From Amycolatopsis jejuensis (GTDB lineage Bacteria; Actinomycetota; Actinomycetes; Mycobacteriales; Pseudonocardiaceae), in the NCBI RefSeq assembly GCF_000717335.1, contig NZ_JNYZ01000004.1:62001-126000 (forward strand): 64,000 nt of DNA, read 5' to 3'. The position numbers and the translations under genes were made by a program. This document shows, in pieces, positions 20,128-28,230 of this stretch (the stretch's first letter is position 1; every line of letters begins with the position of its first letter). Below the pieces are notes generated by a model. The model saw only the letters and a list, made by a program, of their open reading frames with translations. It searched no databases and was not told the DNA's origin.

Positions 20128-20682
20128 ATGGCCGACCAAGTCGAACTCAGTCCGGTTGATCTCGAGATCCTGCGGGTGCTGCAGAACGATGCCCGGACGT
20201 CCAACAAGGAGCTGGCGGCAGCGGTCGGCCTGGCGCCTTCGACGTGTCTCGACCGCGTGGCACGGCTGCGCGAGACCGGCGTGATCACCGGCCAGCACGC
20301 GCAGGTCGACGCCGCGAAGCTGGGCCGCCCACTGGAGGCTTTCCTGTTCGTGCAGGTCCGGCCGCACCGGAGGCCGCTGGTCGAGCAGTTCGTGCAGCAC
20401 CTGCTGGCGCTGCCGGAAATCCGCGCCGTCTACCACCTCACCGGTCCGGACGATTTCCTCGCGCACGTGGCCACCACGTCGGCTGCCGAACTGCAGCGGC
20501 TCGTACTGGACGAGCTGACGTCGCGCGACGAGGTCGCCCGGGTCCACACGAACCTCGTTTTCCAGCACTGGCAAGGCGGTCCGCTGCTGCCACCGGCGAC
20601 TCCGCAGCACCATGCGCGCACCGAGCGCGACGATTTCTCTCGATCCGGTGGCGGCGCCGGAATCCGCCGCCGGAACCGGTAA
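20128..20682 (+). CDS. Lrp/AsnC family transcriptional regulator
   Basis: Leucine-responsive-type regulator (184 aa). The winged HTH is LSPVDLEILRVLQNDARTSN followed by KELAAAVGLAPSTCLDRVARL. The RAM domain follows, with AFLFVQVRPHRR and YHLTGPDDFLAHVA. A 30-residue basic, low-complexity tail after FQHWQGGPLLP is unusual. The gene is divergent from the probable methionine gamma-lyase and likely controls it in response to an amino acid. Confidence 0.9.
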   Translation: MADQVELSPVDLEILRVLQNDARTSNKELAAAVGLAPSTCLDRVARLRETGVITGQHAQVDAAKLGRPLEAFLFVQVRPHRRPLVEQFVQHLLALPEIRAVYHLTGPDDFLAHVATTSAAELQRLVLDELTSRDEVARVHTNLVFQHWQGGPLLPPATPQHHARTERDDFSRSGGGAGIRRRNR

Positions 20683-20750
20683 CGGAATTCGCCGGGAATG
20701 CGACTCGCCCACCACGAAGGATTCGCCGGTCGAAGGACGGAGGAACCGCG

Positions 20751-20933
20751 ATGACGAGCACGACCGGACCGGCCGCACACCATTCCCCGGAATACCTCGG
20801 ACCGCCGACGCAACCCCTGCGGCTGCCCAGCAGGCCCGGCGCACCGGCCACCTGGTTGCTCCTGCTCGCCGCGCTCGCCGGAGCCGCGGTGATCGGCGCG
20901 ATCTGGCTGGGAATCAGCTTGGCCGCCAGGTAA
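20751..20933 (+). CDS. Small single-pass membrane protein
   Basis: Protein of 60 aa with a polar, Pro-rich N-terminus (MTSTTGPAAHHSPEYLGPP) and one C-terminal membrane segment (ATWLLLLAALAGAAVIGAIW). ATG 20751 is preceded by GGAGG at 20739-20743. It starts 68 bp after the lrp-type gene and 21 bp before the next acetyltransferase. I recognise no family. The topology is that of a tail-anchored or accessory subunit. Confidence 0.65.
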   Translation: MTSTTGPAAHHSPEYLGPPTQPLRLPSRPGAPATWLLLLAALAGAAVIGAIWLGISLAAR

Positions 20934-20954
20934 CGAGAGGGCAGAATCGGCCGG

Positions 20955-21392
20955 GTGGCAGAGATCAGCTTCCTGACCGAATCCGACCGCGCCGGCTGGG
21001 AAAAGCTCGCGCGCGGCAAAGACGCCTATTTCGACGTCGAACGCAGCGACAACAGTTACGCGGAAACCTGGCGCCGCCTGCTCGGCGACGAACACATCCG
21101 CGGGATCGGCGCCCGGCTGGACGGCGCAATGGTCGGCATCGCGCATTACCTCTTCCACGCCAGTATCTGGAAGACCGGGCGGTGTTATCTCGCGGATTTG
21201 TTCGTCACGGACGAAGTCCGGCGGCAAGGTGTTGCGACGGCACTGGTGGAGTGGGTGGCCCGGGACGCCGAGGAGCACGGTTTCCCGGCGCTCTACTGGA
21301 ACACCCTCGAAGACGCCCCGGCCCGCAAATTGTATGACCGGGTGGGGAAATTCCACCCGGGCCTGATCCTCTACACCTATCGCCGTCAGTAA
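20955..21392 (+). CDS. GNAT family N-acetyltransferase
   Basis: Acetyltransferase of 145 aa. The acetyl-CoA region is CYLADLFVTDEVRRQGVATA and the C-terminus has YWNTLEDAPARKLYDRVGKF. The GTG start at 20955 has CAGAAT seven bases upstream and no clear ribosome-binding site. The gene overlaps the end of the converging dehydrogenase by seven bases (21386-21392). The substrate is not predictable. Confidence 0.85.
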   Translation: MAEISFLTESDRAGWEKLARGKDAYFDVERSDNSYAETWRRLLGDEHIRGIGARLDGAMVGIAHYLFHASIWKTGRCYLADLFVTDEVRRQGVATALVEWVARDAEEHGFPALYWNTLEDAPARKLYDRVGKFHPGLILYTYRRQ

Positions 21393-23152
21393 TCCTTGAA
21401 GCCCTTGCCGGTTTTGCGCCCGAGCCGACCCGCCGTCACCAGGTGTTCCAGCAGCGGCGCGGGAGCGAAACCCTCCTCGCGGAATTCGTTGAACAACGTG
21501 CGCTGAATCGCGAGCGAAACGTCCAGCCCGACCACGTCCAGCAGTTCGAACGGCCCCATCGGCAAACTGCAGCCGACCTTCATCGCCGTGTCGATGTCGT
21601 CCGCCTCGGCGTAATGCGCCTCCAGCATTTTCACCGCGTCGTTGAGATACGGGAAAAGCAGCGCGTTCACGATGAATCCCGCGCGGTCGCCGCAATGCAC
21701 CGGATGCTTGCCCACCGCGGCGCACACGGCCGTCGCGGTCGCCGTGACGTCCGGCGCGGTCGCGATCGTGGACACGATCTCCACCAGCTTCATCACCGGC
21801 GCCGGGTTGAAAAAGTGCAGGCCGACCACGTCACCGGGCCGCGACGTCGCCGCCGCGCATTCGATCACCGGCAGCGACGACGTGGTGGTCGCCAGTACCG
21901 CGCCCGGGCGGACGACGTCGTCCAGCGCCGCGAACACCGCCTGCTTCACCGAAAGTTCCTCGGCCACCGCCTCCACCACGAGGTCGACGTCGGCCAGTTC
22001 CTCGAACTCGGTCACCGGCCGGATCCGCGAAAGCGCGGCCACCGCGTCCTCTTCGGACAGTTTTCCCTTCACCACAGCCTTGTCGAGCGACTTTTTCACC
22101 TTCGCCACCGACGCTTCGGCCTTGTCCATGCTCCGCGCGCGCAGTACGACGTCGAAACCGCGCTTCGCGAACACTTCAGCGATGCCGGTGGCCATCGTCC
22201 CGGTGCCGATCACGCCGACCGAGCGCACCTCACGCGCGTCCGAAGAGTCCACAGTGGACGCCGAAGCGGAATCCACCACCACGGGCGAATCCGGCGCATC
22301 GTAGGCGTAAAAACCGTGCCCGCTCTTGCGTCCGAGCTGCCCCGCGGTGATCATCTGCTTCAGCAGCGGCGCCGGCGCGTGCAGCCGGTTGCGGGACTGG
22401 TGGTACATCGTATCGAGGATTTCGTACGCCGTGTCCAGCCCGATCAGGTCGAGCAGCGCGAGCGGGCCCATCGGGTACCCACAGCCGAACCGCATGGCCG
22501 CGTCGAGGTCCTCGCGGGTCGCGTACCGCTGCTCGTACATCCGCACCGCGTGGTTGAGATAGCCGAACAGCAGCGCATTTGCGATGAAACCGGCCCGGTC
22601 GCCGATCACCACCGGCGCTTTGCCCAGCCGCTGCGCGAATTCCACGACGTCGGCGACGACGTCCGGCTCGGTCACCACCGTGCGCACGACCTCGACCAGC
22701 TTCAGCACCGGCGCCGGGTTGAAAAAGTGCATCCCGACGACCTTGCCGGGCCGCGCCGTGTGCACGCCGATCTCGGTGATGGACAGCGACGACGTATTGG
22801 ACGCGAACACCACGTCCGGCCGCGTCACCTTGTCCAGCTGGGCGAACACCTCGGCCTTCGCGGTGAGGTTCTCCGGGATCGCCTCGACCACCAGGTCCAC
22901 TTCGGACAGATCGGCGAGCGACGTGGAACACCGCACGCGCGCGAGCAGCTGCTCCCGCGCGGCCGCGTCGAGCTTCCCGCCCGCAAGCGCCCGTTCGGTG
23001 GAATGCCGCAGGTGCGCGAGGCCGCGCTCGACCCCGGCCTCGTCGAGTTCCACGGCGGCCACGTCGAGCCCGCTGCGCGCGAGCACCTCCGCGATGCCTG
23101 CCCCCATCGTGCCAAGACCGACGACGCCGACCGTCGAGATTTCCCGTGCCAC
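21386..23152 (-). CDS. 3-hydroxyacyl-CoA dehydrogenase with two tandem modules
   Basis: Two complete PaaH/HbdA-like NAD-dependent 3-hydroxyacyl-CoA dehydrogenases fused in one chain of 588 aa. Each has a GxGxxG loop (VGLGTMGAG and VIGTGTMATG), the HFFNPAPV catalytic His region, GDRAGFI(A/V)NALLF and a GxKxGxGF end (GRKSGHGFYAY and GRKTGKGFKDY). The linker near residue 300 is Ser/Asp-rich and carries one GTCCACARTGGAC motif. I place the start at GTG 23152, four bases after GGAGG. Likely role: fatty acid beta-oxidation or butanoyl-CoA metabolism. Confidence 0.92.
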   Translation of the reverse strand: MAREISTVGVVGLGTMGAGIAEVLARSGLDVAAVELDEAGVERGLAHLRHSTERALAGGKLDAAAREQLLARVRCSTSLADLSEVDLVVEAIPENLTAKAEVFAQLDKVTRPDVVFASNTSSLSITEIGVHTARPGKVVGMHFFNPAPVLKLVEVVRTVVTEPDVVADVVEFAQRLGKAPVVIGDRAGFIANALLFGYLNHAVRMYEQRYATREDLDAAMRFGCGYPMGPLALLDLIGLDTAYEILDTMYHQSRNRLHAPAPLLKQMITAGQLGRKSGHGFYAYDAPDSPVVVDSASASTVDSSDAREVRSVGVIGTGTMATGIAEVFAKRGFDVVLRARSMDKAEASVAKVKKSLDKAVVKGKLSEEDAVAALSRIRPVTEFEELADVDLVVEAVAEELSVKQAVFAALDDVVRPGAVLATTTSSLPVIECAAATSRPGDVVGLHFFNPAPVMKLVEIVSTIATAPDVTATATAVCAAVGKHPVHCGDRAGFIVNALLFPYLNDAVKMLEAHYAEADDIDTAMKVGCSLPMGPFELLDVVGLDVSLAIQRTLFNEFREEGFAPAPLLEHLVTAGRLGRKTGKGFKDY

Positions 23153-23266
23153 AAGGCCTCCGGAGGTTACCCGCTGGTAGTTTCCGCTCACTGTGCCACG
23201 CGGGACCCCCGAAAGCACTACCGAATCGAGTCAGTCCGGCCGAAGTCACCCGGTCGGCAACCCGGG

Positions 23267-23944
23267 TCACTCGCCGAAGTTCGTCTCCACCAGCTCGGCC
23301 ACCTTTGCGACCGCCTCACCCGCCTGCGGGCCACTGGCGCGGACCACGATCCGGTCACCGTGGCGGGCACCGAGCGACATCAGCGCGAGCACGCTGTGCG
23401 CGTCGGCCTCCTGTTCACCCAGCCGCACCGAGACCTCGGCCTCGAACGCCGCCAAGCTACGCACCAGTACGGCAGCCGGACGCGCATGCAGCCCGACGTC
23501 GTTGGTGAGCGTGAACTCCTTCTCCACCAGGCCTTCCCCGGCCGGCTCCGCCAGCTCCAGGTCGGGTGCGAACCCGGCACTCGCCGCGGCCTCGCCCACT
23601 GCCTTGCGATCTGCCCCGCCCTGCGCTGCGACAGCCGCCGCCACCGCGCCCTCCACCAGCGGCGCGTCCACGACCACCGCCGCCGACGGCCCGGCCAGCG
23701 ACTCCACCGCCAGCTCAGCGGTCATCTGCGCGCTGCCCAGGTCGTACAGCAGCACCACGCCGTCGCCGGAGTCGGCGCGCTGGGTAGCCGCGACGACCTC
23801 GTCGTAGTCGGTGCCGATACCGCCGTCGTCGGGCAGCCCACCGGCCGGGACGATCCGGACGTCCGGCGCCATCTGGGCAGCCAGCTCGGCCAGCCCCTCG
23901 GCCAGTTTCGCGCTGTGCGACACGAGAACGATTCCGACGGTCAC
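23267..23944 (-). CDS. dhaM: Dihydroxyacetone kinase phosphoryl donor subunit DhaM (EIIA-HPr)
   Basis: PTS-linked subunit that phosphorylates ADP bound to DhaL. The N-terminal mannose-type EIIA domain has the active His in IVLVSHSAKLAEG. A C-terminal HPr domain has its His in TNDVGLHARPAAVLV and the MSLGARHGD region. At 225 aa it has no enzyme I part, unlike the E. coli protein, so it needs separate enzyme I. ATG 23944 overlaps the dhaL stop. Confidence 0.94.
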   Translation of the reverse strand: MTVGIVLVSHSAKLAEGLAELAAQMAPDVRIVPAGGLPDDGGIGTDYDEVVAATQRADSGDGVVLLYDLGSAQMTAELAVESLAGPSAAVVVDAPLVEGAVAAAVAAQGGADRKAVGEAAASAGFAPDLELAEPAGEGLVEKEFTLTNDVGLHARPAAVLVRSLAAFEAEVSVRLGEQEADAHSVLALMSLGARHGDRIVVRASGPQAGEAVAKVAELVETNFGE

Positions 23945-24561
23945 CGGGCCGCCTCCGCGAGGGCGCGCAGCAGCAACGCCGTCGAGCGGGCACCGGGGTC
24001 CATGTGCCCGACCGCGCGTTCGCCGAGGTACGACGCCCGGCCCTTACGCGGTATCAAGTCCACTGTGGACTCTGCGCCGCGGTCTGCTCCGTCGGCAGCT
24101 GCGGCGAGCACGTCAGCGACCGAGCCACCCGTGCTTTCGGCTGCCGACAGCGCCGGGATCAGCGCATCGACCATCGTCGCGTCGCCGCCGACCGCCTTGC
24201 CCCGCGCCTGTACACCCTCCAGCGCCGCCCGTAAGGCGTCCAGCAGGAGCGGCACATCGATCTCGGCCGCGTCACCCAGTTTTGCCGACGCCCGCAGGAA
24301 AGCCGTGCCGTACAACGGTCCCGCCGCGCCACCGACCTTCGAGATCAACGTGGTGGCAGCCAGTTTCGCGACAGCGGCCGGGGTCGCCGGGACCTGCGTT
24401 TCCAGCGCCGAGACGATCGCGGTGAAGCCCCGGCTCAGGTTCTCGCCGTGGTCGCCGTCGCCGATTGCGCGGTCGAGCTCGATCAGCTCGGTGCGATGCT
24501 CGGCAATCACCTCGGCGGCGGCACGCAACGCGGCCGCGAGCCCTTCGGCGGTGCAGCCCAT
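23941..24561 (-). CDS. dhaL: Dihydroxyacetone kinase ADP-binding subunit DhaL
   Basis: All-helical nucleotide subunit (206 aa). The Mg-ADP site is LDRAIGDGDHGENLSRGF, with Asp and His ligands. TTLISKVGGAAGPLYGTAF and ARGKAVGGDATMVDAL are also diagnostic, as is the final RASYLGERAVGHMDPGA. The start ATG shares one base with the dhaK stop (TGATG). A longer frame to 24606 overlaps dhaK and lacks conservation. Works with DhaK and DhaM. Confidence 0.94.
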   Translation of the reverse strand: MGCTAEGLAAALRAAAEVIAEHRTELIELDRAIGDGDHGENLSRGFTAIVSALETQVPATPAAVAKLAATTLISKVGGAAGPLYGTAFLRASAKLGDAAEIDVPLLLDALRAALEGVQARGKAVGGDATMVDALIPALSAAESTGGSVADVLAAAADGADRGAESTVDLIPRKGRASYLGERAVGHMDPGARSTALLLRALAEAAR

Positions 24562-25562
24562 CACATCCCCCAGCGCAGGGCGGCGGTGCGCACCGGCGCG
24601 TCCCACAGTTGCGTCAGCTCGTCGTCCAGTTTCAGCAGGGTCAGGCTGATGCCCTGCATTTCGAGGCTCGTGATGTACGGGCCGACCAGCCTGCGCTCGA
24701 CCACGATCCCGCGTTCGGCGAGCAGCCGCTCGGCAATGCCGTGCGCGAGGTACAGCTCGAGCTGCGGCGTGCCGCCCATCGAGTTGGTGAACAGCAGCAC
24801 CTTGTCCCCCGCCTCGAACGGCAGGTCGGACACCACCGCCTCGACCATGCGGGCGACCAGCGCGTCGGCCGGTTCGGCCGGAATCCGCTCGCGGCCGGGC
24901 TCGCCGTGGATGCCGATGCCGAACTCGACCTCGTCCGGGCCGAGGTCGAAACTCGGCTCGCCGACGTGCGGCACGGTGGGTGCGGTGAGCGCCACCCCGA
25001 TCGACCGGACCTGGCCGATCACCTTGCGCGCCAACGCTTCCACCGCGTCGAGCGAGGCACCGCGCTCGGCCGCGGCGCCGGTGATCTTCTCCAGCAGCAC
25101 GGTGCCGCCGACGCCGCGCCGCCCGGCGGTGAACGTGGAATCCTTCACCGCGACGTCGTCGTCGATGACCACGCTGCGCACGTCGAGGTCTTCCGCGGCG
25201 GCCAGTTCGGCGGCGGTCTCGAAGTTGAGCACGTCACCGGTGTAGTTCTTGACGATCAGCAGCGCACCCGCCGGTCCGGTGGTCGCGGTGACAGCTGCCT
25301 GTACCGCATCCGGAGTGGGCGACGTGAAGACCGCGCCGGGCACCGCGGCGTCGAGCATGCCGGGGCCGACGAACCCACCGTGCAGCGGCTCGTGCCCGGA
25401 CCCGCCGCCGGAAACCACCGCGACCTTGCCTGCCACCGGCGCGTCCGCGCGGACCACCACCGCCGGGTCGTCCTGCACGCGCAGCAGGTCCGCATGCGCC
25501 ACCGCGAGCCCTCTGAGCGATTCGGCGACGACGGCCGCCGGATCGTTGATGATCTTCTTCAT
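24561..25562 (-). CDS. dhaK: Dihydroxyacetone kinase substrate-binding subunit DhaK
   Basis: Binds dihydroxyacetone through a covalent hemiaminal to a His, here probably in EFGIGIHGEPGRERI. The N-terminus KVAVVSGGGSGHEPLHGGFVG and KNYTGDVLNF are hallmark motifs. It has 333 aa and starts at ATG 25562 (MKKIINDPAAVV), five bases after GGAGG. First gene of dhaKLM, which makes glycerone phosphate with PEP as ultimate donor. No glycerol dehydrogenase or regulator gene lies adjacent. Confidence 0.95.
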   Translation of the reverse strand: MKKIINDPAAVVAESLRGLAVAHADLLRVQDDPAVVVRADAPVAGKVAVVSGGGSGHEPLHGGFVGPGMLDAAVPGAVFTSPTPDAVQAAVTATTGPAGALLIVKNYTGDVLNFETAAELAAAEDLDVRSVVIDDDVAVKDSTFTAGRRGVGGTVLLEKITGAAAERGASLDAVEALARKVIGQVRSIGVALTAPTVPHVGEPSFDLGPDEVEFGIGIHGEPGRERIPAEPADALVARMVEAVVSDLPFEAGDKVLLFTNSMGGTPQLELYLAHGIAERLLAERGIVVERRLVGPYITSLEMQGISLTLLKLDDELTQLWDAPVRTAALRWGM

Positions 25563-25627
25563 GCGGACCTCCGGCACCTCGGCGTCGTCGATGCCCCCAA
25601 CCTAGTGCCGGACCGCCGGGAAGGCAC

Positions 25628-26638
25628 TCACGACGGGCGGGGCAGTTTCCCGGCCAGCTGCTTCGCGAGGCCGGTCGCCTTGCCGCACGGATCGTCCTGC
25701 GCCGGCTGGACGTCCGGGTTCCGGTACTCCAGCTGGACCACCTCGGCGCGCTCCGGCGCCCACAGCCGGTGCTGCCATTTGACCTGGCAGCTCGACCCGC
25801 TGCTGGTGCCCTGCTTCGCGTACGCCTGGCTCATGCCGCCGACGTCGGCCTTGAGCCAGCCGTCCCCCTCGCGCGGCTGGACGCCGGGGAACATCGTCAC
25901 GCGCAGGCCGTCCACCGAACCCCATTCGCAGGCATGCAACCCGGCCGGACGCGGCTTGGCCCCCATCACGACGGCGTCGACCGCGCTCGGGTCGAGCACC
26001 GTGCACGGGTCGACGGGGAGCAGCGACCCGGCGTTGGACGGGTACTTCTGCGGGCTGCCGTGCAGTTTTTCGACCGCCGAAGCGACCAGCTTGCGCCCGG
26101 CCGCGCACGCGTCGCCGCCGGGGTAGTCGATGCGGAAGGACACCCCGAGGTCCGGGTTCCGCGCGGTGAGGACACTGACCGAACACCCGGTGGTGCCGCT
26201 CGGGTCCGGCACCTCGACCTGCGGCAACCCGCCCACCGCGCCGGTGGTCTTGTTCGAGGCGAACAGCACGATGCCGCCCACCTCGACGTTCGCCGTGATC
26301 ACCTTCCCGCCCGGATCGGCGGCCTTGCCGCGGCACTCGTCGAACCGGACGGTCGACGGGACCGGATCGCCCTGCGCGGTACCCAGCTGCGCGAGCGCAC
26401 CCTGGTCCACGAACTGACAGGGCTGGACCTCGCGCAACACGGCGACGGTGACCGCGGGATCGGAGATCGGACCGGACGTCGCGGCGCCGTCCCCGGCCGC
26501 GGGAACGGTGGTCCGCGCGAAGTTCTCCTTGCCCAGATCCGGCCCGCCGCACGCGGACAGCACCAGCGCACCCACGGCGACCAGGGCGGACAACTTCGGG
26601 AACCGGGCAGCCCGGTGATCGTGCACCACGTCCGGCAA
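25628..26638 (-). CDS. DUF3558-type lipoprotein
   Basis: Exported lipoprotein of about 336 aa with lipobox LVLSAC followed by GG. The mature part holds two similar halves, each with a CxxxD-type start: VQPCQFVDQGALAQLG and VDPCTVLDPSAVDAVV. ECRGKA and CEWGSVDGL follow in the matching places, so four conserved Cys probably pair. This is the DUF3558 layout common in Pseudonocardiaceae. The start is TTG 26638; GTG 26629 or 26626 are alternatives. Function unknown. Confidence 0.82.
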   Translation of the reverse strand: MPDVVHDHRAARFPKLSALVAVGALVLSACGGPDLGKENFARTTVPAAGDGAATSGPISDPAVTVAVLREVQPCQFVDQGALAQLGTAQGDPVPSTVRFDECRGKAADPGGKVITANVEVGGIVLFASNKTTGAVGGLPQVEVPDPSGTTGCSVSVLTARNPDLGVSFRIDYPGGDACAAGRKLVASAVEKLHGSPQKYPSNAGSLLPVDPCTVLDPSAVDAVVMGAKPRPAGLHACEWGSVDGLRVTMFPGVQPREGDGWLKADVGGMSQAYAKQGTSSGSSCQVKWQHRLWAPERAEVVQLEYRNPDVQPAQDDPCGKATGLAKQLAGKLPRPS

Positions 26639-26775
26639 CCTAGTCGATTGTCGCGGCTGTCTTGTGCCGATACTCCGGAATCCACGAGTGATCTTCGGGC
26701 ACCGCTCGGGGTAACGACGCCCGTGATCCGGCCGGACGCGGCACTTTCACCGGCCGCAAGGGACAAACTCGTCCC

Positions 26776-27960
26776 ATGGCGACCCAGCTCAATGTCAGCG
26801 ACGAATTTCCGGTCCTGCTCGAACGGATCGATGCCCTCGGTGCATCCATCGAAGCAACCGCCGACCAAGCCGAGAAGCTCGCAACGCTCACCGACGAGAC
26901 CGCGCAAGCGCTGCTCTCGGCCGGGCTCGTCCGGGCCGGACTGCCGAAAAGCCTCGGCGGTCACGAGTTCTCGCCACGGCAGGTGATCAGGACGATCGAG
27001 CGGCTCAGCTACTACGACGCGTCTGCCGGGTGGACGATGATGGCGCTGCAGGGAGCCACCGGAGCCACCGCGGCCTACCTAGGCGACGAGGTGGCGGGCG
27101 CCCTGTTCGCCGACGTGGCAAACGGCAAGCACGCTGTGCTGGCGGGCCAAGGCAGCCGGCCCGGCCGGGCGGTCCCGGTGGACGGCGGGTACCTGGTGAG
27201 CGGGAACTGGCAGTTCGCCTCCGGCATCGCGCTGGCCACCCACATCTACAGTGCGATCGTGGTCAAGGGCACCCGCGAGATGCGGATGCTGGCCATGCCC
27301 AAGGAAGAGGTGACGCTCGTCGACAACTGGGACGTCCTCGGCCTGCGCGCGACCGGCAGCATCGACTACCACTGCACCGACGTGTTCGTCCCCGAAACCC
27401 ACACCTACCCTGCGGCGATCACGGATCCCGTAAGCGGCGGTGCGCTCTACCGCATCGGCCAGGCGAACATGACCACGGTCGTGCACACCGGCTGGGCGCT
27501 CGGGGTCGGACGGCGGCTCCTCGACGAGCTGAAGCGCTACGCGGCGACCAGGTTCGGCACGCGGGGCGCCATCGTCGACACCGCACAGTTCCACGCCGAG
27601 TACGCGACAGCCGAAGCCCGGTTACGCGCGGCACGGGCGTGGGCACTCGACGTCTGGCAGGACAACGAAGCCACCCTGGATTCCGGCCGGTTGCTGGACA
27701 CGGAGCAGGAAACCCTGGTCCGGCTGGTGCTCAACCACACGACCCGGACCGCACACGAGGTGGGCCAGACCGTGCACCGCTGGGCCGCGACGACCGCGAT
27801 CCGGCGGGGCCCGATCGACCGGTTCCTGCGTGACCTCGCCACCGGTACGCAGCACATCACGTCCGGCCCGATCGCCCTGCAGAACTGCGGGAAATGGCTC
27901 AGCGGCGCACAACCCGGCGGGCACTGGGAATTTCTCGACCTGGTGGACGCGGACCGCTAG
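26776..27960 (+). CDS. Acyl-CoA dehydrogenase-like flavoprotein
   Basis: Acyl-CoA dehydrogenase fold (394 aa), closest in style to group D flavin monooxygenases such as HsaA/DszC rather than true dehydrogenases. Visible features are RLSYYDASAGWTMMALQGAT, YLVSGNWQFASGIALATH, WDVLGLRATGSIDYHCTDVF and the helical C-terminal domain with HRWAATTAIRRGPIDRFLRD. No catalytic Glu of short-chain dehydrogenases is evident. No flavin reductase is adjacent. Its TAG stop is shared with the opposite gene in a CTAG. Confidence 0.8.
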   Translation: MATQLNVSDEFPVLLERIDALGASIEATADQAEKLATLTDETAQALLSAGLVRAGLPKSLGGHEFSPRQVIRTIERLSYYDASAGWTMMALQGATGATAAYLGDEVAGALFADVANGKHAVLAGQGSRPGRAVPVDGGYLVSGNWQFASGIALATHIYSAIVVKGTREMRMLAMPKEEVTLVDNWDVLGLRATGSIDYHCTDVFVPETHTYPAAITDPVSGGALYRIGQANMTTVVHTGWALGVGRRLLDELKRYAATRFGTRGAIVDTAQFHAEYATAEARLRAARAWALDVWQDNEATLDSGRLLDTEQETLVRLVLNHTTRTAHEVGQTVHRWAATTAIRRGPIDRFLRDLATGTQHITSGPIALQNCGKWLSGAQPGGHWEFLDLVDADR

Positions 27961-28220
27961 TCGTCGGCAGTTTCGGTGGAGGGCGGCACCACGAGCGGAC
28001 GCAGCACCGCCCACAGCACGAACAACGCCGTCACGACGAGCAGGCCGATCCCGGACCACAGGTTGATGTTGACCCCGGCCGCCTTGTCGCGGTCCGCGTC
28101 GCTGGTGAACCCGGCGCCCATGACCGTGAGGATCACGCCGTAGACGCCGAGCAGCAGCGCGATGATCAGCCGGATGTCGAAGGCGCCCGCCTTGCGCGGC
28201 CGCGAGGACTTCTCGGACAT
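27957..28220 (-). CDS. Small two-pass membrane protein, symporter partner
   Basis: Protein of 87 aa with two membrane segments (IRLIIALLLGVYGVILTVMG and LWSGIGLLVVTALFVLWAVL) separated by a charged loop. The N-terminus is basic, so inside. It is 10 bp downstream of a sodium:solute symporter gene, an arrangement recalling YjcH with ActP. It is probably an accessory subunit (context only). Its TAG overlaps the converging stop at CTAG. Confidence 0.7.
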   Translation of the reverse strand: MSEKSSRPRKAGAFDIRLIIALLLGVYGVILTVMGAGFTSDADRDKAAGVNINLWSGIGLLVVTALFVLWAVLRPLVVPPSTETADD

Positions 28221-28230
28221 GCGGGCCTCC

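Noticed and set aside
21443..24649. Plus-strand open frame of 1068 codons antisense to the dehydrogenase and dha genes
   Set aside because: It is His/Arg-rich low-complexity sequence mirroring strongly conserved minus-strand genes. Such antisense frames arise from GC-rich codon use.
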